DNA of 64,000 bases from Alteromonas marina (GCF_000808575.1 NZ_JWLW01000014.1:1-64000), one strand, 5' to 3'. Shown: positions 20,074-28,307, counted from the stretch's first letter. Translations and numbers: made by a program. The notes: generated by a model not told the origin, from the letters alone.

Positions 20074-20610
20074 TTACCCTTTGTAAGTACCTCTAATAGG
20101 GTAGTTGTTATCTGGGTTACGGATAAACTCTAAGCCGGAAACAAGTTGCTCTAAATCTGGGCGCACGAAAGGTGCGTTAGCAATTTCCGCAATATGAATT
20201 TCATTTTTCTCATTTAATACAAACAACGCAGGTTCAGCGAAATTATGGTCGGTTTCTTTTTCTGAGCGAGGTGTTGAAATATATAGCCCAAGCTTCGCCA
20301 TATCTTCTTAAGAAAGCCCATAGGCAATAGGGTAAGTAATTGACAGCTCTTCTAAATGCTCATCAAGTTGTGCTTTGCTGTCGCCACTTACGGCAACCAC
20401 ATCAATATTTACCTCGCGAAGGCGACCTTTGTAGTCTTCCAATTTATTCAGAAATTTTGTGCATATCGGGCAGTGTTTACCGCGATAAACAACCACCATC
20501 TTCCAGTCACATCCCTCACCTTTATTAGTCAGTGACACAGATTCATCGGTAGACAGAGTAACTGAAACGTCGGGAAACGTAGTTGCTGGATGCATTTTTT
20601 GTGTATACAT
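20074..20610 (-). pseudogene. Peroxiredoxin-like (AhpC/TSA) gene interrupted by an in-frame stop
   Basis: Read on the minus strand from 20610, 100 codons encode a thioredoxin-fold protein: a beta strand MVVVYRGKHCPICTKFL (CxxC with a likely peroxidatic Cys), then VDVVAVSGDSKAQLDEHLEEL and SITYPIAYGLS. The next codon is TAA (20308-20310), then GAA GAT ATG and 75 more codons in the same frame (MAKLGLYIS, PALFVLNEKNEIHIAEIANAPFVRPDL) that complete a normal peroxiredoxin-like domain of 178 codons. A single G-to-T change of GAA would explain it. AAGGAG precedes the first ATG. Reinitiation at the ATG three codons later might give a split protein. A base-calling error is also possible. Confidence 0.8.
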
Positions 20611-20654
20611 AAAAGCTCCTTAAAAGAGGGGTTTAATCCTTCAACATACAAGCG

Positions 20655-20668
20655 ATATCGCGCGATAT
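20655..20668. promoter_or_regulatory. 14-bp palindrome upstream of the peroxiredoxin-like gene
   Basis: ATATCGCGCGATAT is a perfect palindrome 45-58 bases before the start at 20610. A repressor or activator site is plausible; the regulator is unknown. Confidence 0.35.
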
Positions 20669-20746
20669 TCCGCCATGAACCGCAATATACTTATACACAT
20701 CAAAGTAAGGCTTAATACGTTGTACCCAATGTTCAGATCTTTTCTT

Positions 20747-20760
20747 TGAACAAATGTTCA
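20747..20760. promoter_or_regulatory. TGAACA-N2-TGTTCA inverted repeat with an extra half-site
   Basis: TGAACA and TGTTCA flank two A residues. A further AATGTTCAG copy lies at 20728-20736, repeated exactly at 20753-20761. It is upstream of the peroxiredoxin-like gene. Confidence 0.3.
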
Positions 20761-20810
20761 GCTTTTCGTTGTTTCAACCCACTTCTTATTTTGATGATAC
20801 ACACGGGCAC

Positions 20811-20840
20811 AAAAAAGCAGCTCGGACGAGCTGCTTTTCT
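20811..20840 (-). terminator. Terminator of the M1 peptidase gene
   Basis: A stem of 11 pairs (AAAAGCAGCTC / GAGCTGCTTTT) with a 4-base loop; on the minus strand it is followed by more T residues. Confidence 0.8.
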
Positions 20841-20951
20841 ATTTAACTACGTTTGCAAAATCGGCAGCAGTTAATAATTAACCTTTGCTGTCGCTATCTG
20901 CTAAACGAAAGTCTGTTTATCACGACCCACTCAGGTGAGTCAGATAACCTC

Positions 20952-22883
20952 TTAGTTCACAAAGCCTTCATTAGCTTTCACCGTAAGTGGATGATACCCC
21001 GGCTTCGCTTCTTCAAACGCACGCTTAGCAAATGCCTTGCCTTCAGGCGTTTTTGAAAGCTCGCGGTAAAGAGGTTTAACTAGCTTGTTACGCCCTATCG
21101 ACACCAAGTAGCTATACAAACGATCATAAGCAGGCTGATAGTTATTCTGTACCGCGATCATCAACCAGCTATGAGCAATCTCATTGTTTTTAGTCGAAGT
21201 GAGCGAAAACGCAGAATCTAGTTCAGCCAGCTGTGCTTCGCTTAGTGATTCAGGCATGTTGTTAAGGAAATACAACCACTCGTGTACAGTCCACTGCGCG
21301 GTTTCAATATCCGCCGCTTTCACATCGCCAGAAAGCCAAGCGCTTCGCGTATCATCGATTTTGGTAAAGGCATCTGACTCTGGGTGTGGTGCGCCTTCAG
21401 GAATGCCTGGCTCAAAAATCCATGTGTGAATGCGATTCGCGTCCAGCTGGTCAGGGTATTGCTTTAATAACGTGTCATCTAAGTAAGCAATAAATGTGTC
21501 GGTAGTAATGCTCTTGAAAGCAAAGTCCTTAAAGTATTGCATTAAGAACGCATCAAAGTTTTCGCGGCCAATCTTGTGTTCAATTTCACGTAAGAACAGT
21601 GCACCTTTTTCGTAAGGAATATTTGAGAAAACATCATCTGGATTACGACCACGAAGGTCGATAGCCAGGATCTCATCATTCTCTTCTAAGGCTGCAACAT
21701 CGTTTTCCAGGTCTTGATAACCTAGTACTGCTTCTTTTTTGAAACGATCATGGCCGTAGATCATTTCCATAATTCGGTAGGTTAAATAGGTCGTAAAGCC
21801 TTCGTTTAACCACAGATCGCGCCATGTAGCGTTAGTAACTGTGTTGCCAGACCAGCTGTGTGCAAGTTCATGAGCAATCAGAGACACCAAGCTTTTATCT
21901 CCGGCGATAACTGTAGGTGTTATAAACGACAAGCGAGGGTTTTCCATACCGCCGAACGGGAATGAAGGCGGTAGAATTAGCAGGTCGTAACGATCCCACT
22001 GGTAAGGTCCATAGGTTTCTTCCGTTACCTCTAACATTGCCTCGGTATCTTCGAATTCTTTCGCCGCACTTTCAAGTAACGCAGGCTCAGCATACACACC
22101 AGTACGCTCACCCATAGCTTTAAACTCCAAATCACCTATGGCTAACGCAATAAGGTAAGAAGGAATAGGCTGTGGCATATTGAACTCATATTCGCCATCG
22201 CGCTCGGTGGTTGGGTCGTTAGACGCACTCATTACCGCTAATAACGATTCAGGTGTTTTTATGGTTGCGTCATAGGTTACGCGCACTTGTGGCGAGTCTT
22301 GAAGCGGAATAAAGCTTCGTGCGTGAACTGCTTGCGCCTGTGTAAACAGGAATGGGTGCTTCTTACCTGCCGTTTGCGCTGGCGTTAACCATTGTACGCC
22401 AGAGGCTTCGGGTGAAGTTGAATACGCTACCGTTACTGAGTTTGCCGCACTTGGTAGAGTAATCGTAAGAGGCGTGCCTAAATCAGGGTCAGTCTCTCCC
22501 ATTTCAAAGGGAACGCTTTCTCCCTCTACGCTAACACGCTGAATCTCTAACGCTCGCGTGTCCAATACTAGCGTATTGTTTTCAGGCTTCGTACGCTCAA
22601 CATCGAGGGTTACTTCACCAACGAGCTGCTTCGACTCAAAGTTTGCGGTTAAATCTAAGCTTAGGTGCGTAACCCGAATTTCATTAGGGTTAGCAAATGA
22701 GTGGTAATCTACACCAGAAGCAATACCTGCATCGGTGTGCTTAGCCGCATCTGCACTAGAGTCCGAAGTAGACGCAACGGCTTGCTCGTTTTCTGTATTT
22801 GGTGAACTTAAACTGGTGTTATCACTGCACGCGAACAACACGGGCGCGCATACGAATGTAGCCAGTAATCCGTATTTTTTCAT
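20952..22883 (-). CDS. M1 family metallopeptidase, LTA4 hydrolase-type, lipoprotein
   Basis: A 643-residue zinc aminopeptidase, predicted lipoprotein (VLFAC, Cys19) with a Ser/Ala-rich linker to about residue 60. The M1 features are clear: the exopeptidase motif GGMEN at 311-315, zinc site HELAH at 338-342 and third ligand Glu361 in LWLNEGFTTYL. An RNxLxxPLYREL-type C-terminal helical domain, as in leukotriene A4 hydrolase relatives, follows. It would trim N-terminal residues from peptides in the periplasm or at the outer membrane. AGGAAG precedes the ATG. It is a single gene with its own terminator. Confidence 0.92.
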   Translation of the reverse strand: MKKYGLLATFVCAPVLFACSDNTSLSSPNTENEQAVASTSDSSADAAKHTDAGIASGVDYHSFANPNEIRVTHLSLDLTANFESKQLVGEVTLDVERTKPENNTLVLDTRALEIQRVSVEGESVPFEMGETDPDLGTPLTITLPSAANSVTVAYSTSPEASGVQWLTPAQTAGKKHPFLFTQAQAVHARSFIPLQDSPQVRVTYDATIKTPESLLAVMSASNDPTTERDGEYEFNMPQPIPSYLIALAIGDLEFKAMGERTGVYAEPALLESAAKEFEDTEAMLEVTEETYGPYQWDRYDLLILPPSFPFGGMENPRLSFITPTVIAGDKSLVSLIAHELAHSWSGNTVTNATWRDLWLNEGFTTYLTYRIMEMIYGHDRFKKEAVLGYQDLENDVAALEENDEILAIDLRGRNPDDVFSNIPYEKGALFLREIEHKIGRENFDAFLMQYFKDFAFKSITTDTFIAYLDDTLLKQYPDQLDANRIHTWIFEPGIPEGAPHPESDAFTKIDDTRSAWLSGDVKAADIETAQWTVHEWLYFLNNMPESLSEAQLAELDSAFSLTSTKNNEIAHSWLMIAVQNNYQPAYDRLYSYLVSIGRNKLVKPLYRELSKTPEGKAFAKRAFEEAKPGYHPLTVKANEGFVN

Positions 22884-23108
22884 ATAACTTCCTAAAGGAT
22901 GATTGATACTGTTTTAGTGTACCAAGCCGTTATATGACTGGCGACTCTAATTCGAAGAGCTGCCTTTTACCCGCGCTATAATCCAAAACATTATACTTCC
23001 AAAACAGCACGGCGAAATTTGATGCGCCACTTCAATATCAAATAAATGTGAGCCTAACCGTGAAAACTGGCGCTATGTTTTCAAAAGATAGGAGTGCTAT
23101 GCACAAAT

Positions 23109-23136
23109 AAATACGCCCGCTGTGGCGGGCGTATTT
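23109..23136 (-). terminator. Terminator of ohr
   Basis: A 12-base stem AAATACGCCCGC / GCGGGCGTATTT with a 4-base loop, 22 bases past the ohr stop. Confidence 0.75.
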
Positions 23137-23157
23137 GATGAACTTACTGCCGTACCG

Positions 23158-23586
23158 TTAAGCTAAGGCAATGTCTACTTCTATGTTACCGCGAGTCGCG
23201 TTTGAATACGGGCATACTTGATGGGCAGTATCCACCAAGCTTTGCGCTTGCGCCTTATCCATGTCGCCTAAATCTACTGTCAGTTTTACCGCAATAGCAA
23301 AGCCTTGCTCAATGGGGCCAATAGCTACGTCGCCCGTTACACTGATATCGTCGGCCAGCTTAATCTTTTGTGACGCAGCCACATGCTTAAGTGCACCAAT
23401 AAAACACGCAGAATAGCCCGCCGCGAACATTTGTTCAGGGTTTGTGCCTTCTCCACCAGCGCCACCTAGCTCTTTAGGTGTTGACAGTTTCACGCTTAGC
23501 TTGCCATCGCTCGACTTCGCAGTACCTTCACGACCGCCTGTTGCTGTTGCACTTCCGGTATAAACGACTTGTTGAAGCTTATGCAT
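23158..23586 (-). CDS. ohr: Organic hydroperoxide resistance protein Ohr
   Basis: A thiol peroxidase that reduces organic hydroperoxides, using lipoyl-protein reductants in characterised relatives. The 142-residue protein has the two conserved cysteines Cys61 (YSACFIGAL) and Cys125 (HQVCPYSNATRGN) and the active-site Arg19 in GGREG. The ATG at 23586 has GAGGAG seven bases upstream and gives the standard length; the 17 extra upstream codons would run through the operator region. It is divergent from ohrR with two palindromes between. Confidence 0.95.
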   Translation of the reverse strand: MHKLQQVVYTGSATATGGREGTAKSSDGKLSVKLSTPKELGGAGGEGTNPEQMFAAGYSACFIGALKHVAASQKIKLADDISVTGDVAIGPIEQGFAIAVKLTVDLGDMDKAQAQSLVDTAHQVCPYSNATRGNIEVDIALA

Positions 23587-23621
23587 AGTTGCTCTCCTCA
23601 TAGGTTTGTCTAAACAAATAC

Positions 23622-23633
23622 TTTGCATGCAAA
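23622..23633. promoter_or_regulatory. OhrR operator candidate 1
   Basis: TTTGCATGCAAA, a perfect 12-bp palindrome, 36 bases upstream of the ohr start. It shares the TTTGyATGCAAA core with the site at 23667-23684. Confidence 0.6.
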
Positions 23634-23666
23634 TCAAATTAACACCGAACCAACTTGCAGATCAAG

Positions 23667-23684
23667 TATTTTGTATGCAAAATA
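23667..23684. promoter_or_regulatory. OhrR operator candidate 2
   Basis: TATTTTGTATGCAAAATA, palindromic apart from the two central-flank bases, 48 bp centre-to-centre from site 1 and about 37 bases before ohrR. The AT-rich TTTTG/CAAAA arms resemble MarR-family OhrR sites. Confidence 0.6.
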
Positions 23685-23720
23685 TTGTATTAATTTAAAG
23701 CGGTATTGGGGTTAGGTGCT

Positions 23721-24161
23721 ATGTCAGAATTATTGAAGTTAGAAAATCAGCTATGTCATCGTTTTTATACGTTGTCGAACGCATTTACGCGTGCTTACCG
23801 CCCTCTACTTAAGGCGCTGGATATCACCTACCCTCAGTATGTAACCTTAATGGCGTTGTGGGAAAACGACGACATCACCATTGCCGAACTTTTAGATAGA
23901 ACCGCTATCGACGGTGGTGCTATGTCGCTGATCCTTAAAAAGCTAGAGGACAAGGGCTTCTTAGTGATAACTAAGGATAAAGCAGATAAGCGCGTTAAAC
24001 GGGTTAAACTCACCGAAATGGGGAAAGAAAAAAAGACCATAGCAGAGGAAGTACCTGCTCAGATGTTGTGCAAACTTAATGGCATGACTGCAGAAGAGAG
24101 CCGCACCCTGAAATCCCTGTTAGACAAATTGGGCGGCTGTTTTGAAAACGCGGATTTTTAG
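23721..24161 (+). CDS. ohrR: Organic peroxide sensor OhrR, MarR family
   Basis: A 146-residue MarR-type repressor. Cys12 in LENQLCHRFYTLSNAFTRAYRPLL is the peroxide-sensing cysteine position of OhrR; the winged helix follows (ITIAELLDRTAIDGGAMSLILKKLEDKGFL, then the wing KDKADKRVKRVKLTEMGKE). Oxidation of the cysteine would release repression of ohr. The ATG at 23721 is favoured; a TTG five codons earlier is open. A second Cys near the C terminus (GGCFENADF) could resolve the oxidised thiol, as in two-Cys OhrR proteins. Confidence 0.92.
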   Translation: MSELLKLENQLCHRFYTLSNAFTRAYRPLLKALDITYPQYVTLMALWENDDITIAELLDRTAIDGGAMSLILKKLEDKGFLVITKDKADKRVKRVKLTEMGKEKKTIAEEVPAQMLCKLNGMTAEESRTLKSLLDKLGGCFENADF

Positions 24162-24415
24162 CGCGGTGTTGTAATCTTATTGTCATCACATTGTTTAGCT
24201 AATCTGTTATTATTTTTGTATTGAGCGAACAAGTGTGCGCTATAATTGTCTCAATTAGCGTAGTAATATGGCGACCTTGTTTTCACCCAATATCTAGATG
24301 AAAGACAAAGTATTCGCAGGTTTTCTTTTGCTGCAAAGGACGCCTAGTGACTTGTAATTAATTAGCTTTAGTGGCGTCTTCTACATATATTTTCAGAAAT
24401 AAGACAGGAGCTGTG

Positions 24416-25090
24416 ATGATCCGCGAACAGACTCAAACACCGGCAACACAACACTCGAAAAGCATTCCTGCAAAAGCTTACTCTGTTGTGGAGGAGTGGC
24501 TGAACAGCATTAGTCATGGGGTTGGCTTTATTGCCGCTATCGTTGGTTTAATCTTTATGCTTTATCGCGCTGAAGATACGCTAGCGTTAACCACGGCGGC
24601 TATTTACGGCTCTACCCTCATTTTAGTGTTCTTAAGTTCAACCCTTTATCACGCCATTTCTCACCAAAAGGCAAAGGGGTGGCTTAAGCTATTTGACCAT
24701 AGTGCGATATATTTGTTGATAGCGGGTACTTACACACCTTTGTTATTAGTTTCAATTGGTGGCGTATTGGGTATCACAATGACGGCTATTGTTTGGAGCT
24801 TGGCAATAGGTGGCGTGGCGTTTAAGCTCGTAGCGCAGCATCGCTTTCCCAAGGTATCAGTGATGACTTACTTGCTTATGGGCTGGATTGCACTAGGTCT
24901 TATCTACCCTCTTTATGTTGCGCTTCCCGGTGCTGGCCTTTGGTTATTGGTAGCAGGCGGGCTGTGTTTCAGCGTAGGTGTGTGCTTTTACGTGGCAAAA
25001 AAGGTAAAATACACCCATGCAATTTGGCACATGTTTGTTATTGGCGGTTGTAGCTGCCATTACTTTTCAATTTATTATTTTGTCGTATAA
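24416..25090 (+). CDS. Haemolysin III / PAQR family membrane protein
   Basis: A 224-residue inner-membrane protein with seven hydrophobic segments. Diagnostic residues are visible: EEWLNSISHGVGF in the first segment, SSTLYHAIS and FDHSAIYLLIAGTYTPLLL, and IWHMFVIGG at the end, which supply the His/Asp/Ser metal-site residues of the PAQR/HlyIII (YqfA) family. Despite the name, most bacterial members are not known toxins; YqfA is linked to membrane lipid homeostasis. AGGAG lies five bases before the ATG at 24416. A possible -10 TATAAT is at 24241-24246. Confidence 0.9.
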   Translation: MIREQTQTPATQHSKSIPAKAYSVVEEWLNSISHGVGFIAAIVGLIFMLYRAEDTLALTTAAIYGSTLILVFLSSTLYHAISHQKAKGWLKLFDHSAIYLLIAGTYTPLLLVSIGGVLGITMTAIVWSLAIGGVAFKLVAQHRFPKVSVMTYLLMGWIALGLIYPLYVALPGAGLWLLVAGGLCFSVGVCFYVAKKVKYTHAIWHMFVIGGCSCHYFSIYYFVV

Positions 25091-25153
25091 CGAAGTCGTT
25101 AGGTAACGCTAACACTTATGCAAGAATTCATTTAGAAGCTTATGTGAGACTCC

Positions 25154-25663
25154 ATGCAACAAGGTGAGACAAAGGAACATAGCGCAGCAACGCCCCCCAG
25201 CATTGCGTGGTTTTCTCTACGAGCAGGTCAAATATGCTTGGGGAAAAAGCCAGTAGATAGTGACTTCGAACGATTAAAATCACTGGGCGTAACCCACATT
25301 GCAACAGTGCAAACCAGTGAAGAACAGGCGCCAGTTATACGCGACAGTTCACTCGCCGTGGGCTTGGAATGGCTGTGGGTTCCCTTTATGCATCCGTCAT
25401 CTGCGTCGCCAACCGAAGATGTACACCTTCATCAGTATCTTCACGAGCTCTCTCAAATGCTCAGTGAGGGAGCGAAGATATATTTACATTGCGACGGTTC
25501 ACAGCACCGCTGTAGTTTATTGTTTTACGCCCTTTGCCACTATTGCCGCGTTCCATCTAATAGCGCTTACAATGCGCTGCACAGCTTTGGCGCTAGTGCG
25601 GCAAATAACCTTAAGAGATCTGAACTCACATGGGCAGCAGAATTAGGGCATATTGCACCTTAA
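25154..25663 (+). CDS. CX5R phosphatase-like protein (dual-specificity type)
   Basis: A 169-residue soluble protein. Residues 111-120 (LHCDGSQHRC) match the HCX5R loop of protein tyrosine/dual-specificity phosphatases, with Cys113 as nucleophile and Arg119; the usual Ser/Thr after Arg is a Cys here. Upstream are a strand-helix unit LKSLGVTHIATVQTSEEQ and a loop VPFMHPSS typical of the DSP fold. Substrate is unknown. The loop sequence differs from the classical HCxxGxxRS, so activity is uncertain. It is a single gene; the stop at 25663 is followed by a hairpin shared with the convergent gene. Confidence 0.6.
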   Translation: MQQGETKEHSAATPPSIAWFSLRAGQICLGKKPVDSDFERLKSLGVTHIATVQTSEEQAPVIRDSSLAVGLEWLWVPFMHPSSASPTEDVHLHQYLHELSQMLSEGAKIYLHCDGSQHRCSLLFYALCHYCRVPSNSAYNALHSFGASAANNLKRSELTWAAELGHIAP

Positions 25664-25675
25664 ATGTAGGCCAAT

Positions 25676-25719
25676 AAAAAGCGCGCCTTTGTTATCAACG
25701 TTCATTAACGAAGGCGCGC
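25676..25719 (-). terminator. Terminator between phosphatase-like gene and sigma operon
   Basis: GCGCGCCTT (25681-25689) pairs with AAGGCGCGC (25711-25719), with an inner GTT/AAC pairing. On the minus strand TTTTTAT follows. It probably ends the ECF sigma operon. Confidence 0.7.
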
Positions 25720-25769
25720 GTGCTGTTTTAACAAAGCAAAGCGTTCATAAGTGCGCCGAGCTTATTTAT

Positions 25770-26711
25770 TTAAAACTGATAAATATTAGCGTTGGTGAGA
25801 AGTTTATTCGCGTCTATTTTTTCTTGAACACAGCGCACTATATCAGCACGAGTAAATACATAAATTCGGTCTTTGCGCTCGCGGCTCTCGTCCATTTCAA
25901 AATCTTTCAGCACCATGCTGATATGTTCATTTTCCGGCAGACCGCGTAAGCCTGATCCAAATCGGCATAAGGTCTCGCTCATGCTCGACTCAAAACCGGC
26001 CAGAAACGTTTTGTAAGCTTGCTGCTGCTGCGCTTTTCGCGCCTCCATTTGTTTAGTCTGTTCTTTTTCAATGGCTTTGAGCTCATCCCTCATGCTTTTC
26101 TCTTTCGCTTCTAATTGCTTAAGCTGCTCACCAGACTGCTCTTTTTGCGCGAGTAACTCTTTTTTTCGCGCCTCGTCTGCGTGACGCAATTCAAAGGTAA
26201 TATCTCGCAGTTCACGCTCTACTTCTCTTGCTTCCCAGGCAAGTTCACGCTGCATGTTGCGCAAGTCGCGTAAGCGACTATTGTTGTCAGCAAACGCCTG
26301 AGAAAAACGATGGCTGGTTTCTTCTGCGTAAGCTTCCCACTCTCTGGCTGCTTCAAACACAATGTCATCTACATCACTAAACGAATTTGCAGACGGGACT
26401 GGTGGTGCAGGCGGTGCTGGCGGTACGGTGGCAACCAATCCTTCTACCAGCGTTTCTATCTCTCGCACCCAGTTACCCCTTTGGCCTCTTACTGAAAAAG
26501 TAAATACCGCGCCCTGCCCTGCAAGGTAACTGGTTTCAATTTGACTTACTCTCCAAGACTCTGTCGCCGCATTTTGTCGCAACGATGTTTTAAGCACCCC
26601 AGACATTATTTCTAGCTCGTTCGATAGCGTGTCATATTTTTGCGCGCTCTGTGCATTCGCAAGGCCACCCGCAGTGGTGCAAAGTAGTAAAGCAGTTAAT
26701 AAACGTTTCAT
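25770..26711 (-). CDS. Secreted coiled-coil protein of unknown function, third gene of ECF sigma operon
   Basis: A 313-residue protein with a clear signal peptide (cut near ANAQSA). Order: a short N-terminal domain of about 75 residues, a Pro/Ala linker (PPAPPAPPVP, about residue 95-105), then a long charged coiled coil (about 130-230, rich in REVERELRD, KKELLAQKEQ, KEQTKQMEARKAQQQ) and a C-terminal domain with one Cys in each of ETLCRFG and DIVRCVQEK that may pair. I do not recognise the family. AGGTGAAA precedes the ATG, 17 bases after the anti-sigma candidate, so it is co-transcribed and is likely the envelope output or sensor partner of the system. Confidence 0.7.
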   Translation of the reverse strand: MKRLLTALLLCTTAGGLANAQSAQKYDTLSNELEIMSGVLKTSLRQNAATESWRVSQIETSYLAGQGAVFTFSVRGQRGNWVREIETLVEGLVATVPPAPPAPPVPSANSFSDVDDIVFEAAREWEAYAEETSHRFSQAFADNNSRLRDLRNMQRELAWEAREVERELRDITFELRHADEARKKELLAQKEQSGEQLKQLEAKEKSMRDELKAIEKEQTKQMEARKAQQQQAYKTFLAGFESSMSETLCRFGSGLRGLPENEHISMVLKDFEMDESRERKDRIYVFTRADIVRCVQEKIDANKLLTNANIYQF

Positions 26712-26728
26712 AATTTCACCTAGTTACA

Positions 26729-27523
26729 TTAGTCATCTAGCGACGACTGTGGATTGTTTGTGGTATAGGGCTGCGTTGATGGTACGGTAGAGTAATTGGT
26801 AGCTCGTCCATTAACTCCGCTGTCAGAAAGCGAGTTAGGCAGGTTTACCGCGCTGTACCCTATCTCAATATCATCAATTTCGTCCTGTAAACGCGTAAAT
26901 TGGCGTGCGTAGAAGCGCTGGTCATCAATACGCTGCTCATTAATAAATTTGATAAGCTCGGCAAAGTCGTGTTTACGCTCTTCTCGGCTCGACGCTAACA
27001 AGTACTTGGTAAGCTCTGCACTGCTTTGTTGCTGCTGCGCAGATAGCGCCTGAGCGTATTCTTTAAATAGTGTTTGGTTGGCCTGCTGATAAAAATCACG
27101 TTGCTCACCTAAAGCTTTGGCGACTTCTTGTGTCACGCGCTGCTCCACCATTTTATCCACTGTGTTGGCGCCATTGTTTGAAAACGTAAGCGCTACACCG
27201 TTATCGCTATATGACAACTTAGCGCCAGTAAGTACGGCTAACAGCGCACAGGCTGACATGGCCATAGCACACGCTGGCAAGCTAAACCAAGACGAAAGCG
27301 AACGAGGTTCATCTTTCTTAAAAAAGGTCTGTTCTTTGTCCCACTGGGGAAGCGCCGGAGCAACGAAGCTTGCACTTGCGCTGTTCAAACGGGCACTATT
27401 TTCTACCGCCTGCGCGAATTCAGCATCTGCTTCGCACAACGCGTTAAACTGCTTTTCTTGCTCACTATCTAGCGAGTTGTCCAGATAAGCTGAGAATAAG
27501 GCTTCTTTGTCATATAAGGTCAT
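26729..27523 (-). CDS. Putative anti-sigma factor with one membrane segment
   Basis: A 264-residue protein encoded just after the sigma gene; its ATG shares one base with the sigma stop codon (TAATG), a strong coupling signal. The N terminus (FSAYLDNSLDSEQEKQFNALCEADAEF) resembles an anti-sigma domain that sequesters region 2/4 of ECF sigma factors, without the HxxxCxxC zinc motif. A transmembrane helix lies at about residues 83-103, followed by a Gln-rich periplasmic coiled coil and a disordered Ser/Thr/Asn-rich tail. Function follows from position and topology. Confidence 0.7.
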   Translation of the reverse strand: MTLYDKEALFSAYLDNSLDSEQEKQFNALCEADAEFAQAVENSARLNSASASFVAPALPQWDKEQTFFKKDEPRSLSSWFSLPACAMAMSACALLAVLTGAKLSYSDNGVALTFSNNGANTVDKMVEQRVTQEVAKALGEQRDFYQQANQTLFKEYAQALSAQQQQSSAELTKYLLASSREERKHDFAELIKFINEQRIDDQRFYARQFTRLQDEIDDIEIGYSAVNLPNSLSDSGVNGRATNYSTVPSTQPYTTNNPQSSLDD

Positions 27524-28053
27524 TATTCCAACTCCAACTTCAATTTTGCTAAGGCAGCGTAAAGTCGCGACTTAGCGGTATTTACTGAGATATCCATTTG
27601 CTGTGCAATTTCTTCGAACGTGAAGTGGCCGAAGAATTTCAATTCCACCACAGCTTTTTGGCCTAAAGGTAAGGTCTGCATAGCCTGCGTTAACGCTCTA
27701 CTCTCTCTGTCGCTATAAAGCTGCATTTCAGGGCATGGTGCACCGCAAAGCGGCGCCTGTATGTCGTCAATGTCTGAATGCGGCTTTCGCTTGCGATACA
27801 GCTCAATACAGCGGCAGTGGGCAATGCGATAGAGCCAACTTTTAAAACTGCCCTCACCTTTAAAACAGGCAAGACTGCGAAACACAGAGATAAAAATCTC
27901 CTGCATTAAATCTGCTGCATCATGGCTATTCCCTGTCATTCGAATACCGTATTGGTACATAGCGGTTTCGTAGCGAGATATAAGCGTAAACCACGCTTTT
28001 TTATTACCCTGTAATGCCTGTTCCACGAGTTTTTCATCTCGTTTTTTAAACAC
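27523..28053 (-). CDS. RNA polymerase sigma factor, ECF (sigma-70) family
   Basis: A 176-residue sigma factor. Region 2: AWFTLISRYETAMYQYGIRMTGNSHDAADLMQEIFISVFRSLACFKGEGSFKSWLYRIAHCRCIELYRKRK; region 4: LPLGQKAVVELKFFGHFTFEEIAQQMDISVNTAKSRLYAALAKLK, a typical helix-turn-helix. The start codon is GTG with GGGGA upstream. It heads a three-gene operon with a membrane anti-sigma candidate and a secreted coiled-coil protein, so it probably answers an envelope signal. The subgroup cannot be set by eye; it is not the rpoE-rseABC arrangement. Confidence 0.9.
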   Translation of the reverse strand: MFKKRDEKLVEQALQGNKKAWFTLISRYETAMYQYGIRMTGNSHDAADLMQEIFISVFRSLACFKGEGSFKSWLYRIAHCRCIELYRKRKPHSDIDDIQAPLCGAPCPEMQLYSDRESRALTQAMQTLPLGQKAVVELKFFGHFTFEEIAQQMDISVNTAKSRLYAALAKLKLELE

Positions 28054-28235
28054 GCCGTTCCCCGTTTTTACGCTCTTTTTTTTACTTAACCATTAAGTCG
28101 ATAAGCTTTGCAAAAAAGTTTGTTTATTTGATAAATAAATTGCCATTTAGGGAATAACGCCACTGAAACTGCGCTTTAGATGAAGGATGCAGAACTCTTT
28201 TTGGGGACGCACAAGACAGCAATTGACGTCAGCAA

Positions 28236-28272
28236 TAAAAAAGCGGCTGAACCTATAGGCTCAACCGCTTTA
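28236..28272 (-). terminator. Terminator of oxyR
   Basis: AAAGCGG...CCGCTTT stem with imperfect inner pairing and a T run on the minus strand, about 36 bases past the oxyR stop. Confidence 0.65.
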
Positions 28273-28307
28273 GCTAACTATGAAGGAAAGCGCGCTCAGC
28301 GCCAGCA

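Larger units (their letters stand above)
20611..20951. other. Intergenic region between M1 peptidase and peroxiredoxin-like gene
   Basis: It contains the peptidase terminator (20811-20840) and two candidate operators (20655-20668 and 20747-20760) that would serve the peroxiredoxin-like gene. No gene is seen. Confidence 0.5.

Noticed and set aside
20308..20310. In-frame stop read as a recoding signal (selenocysteine or pyrrolysine)
   Set aside because: The codon is TAA, not TGA or TAG, and the position aligns with an ordinary Glu or similar residue rather than a catalytic Cys.
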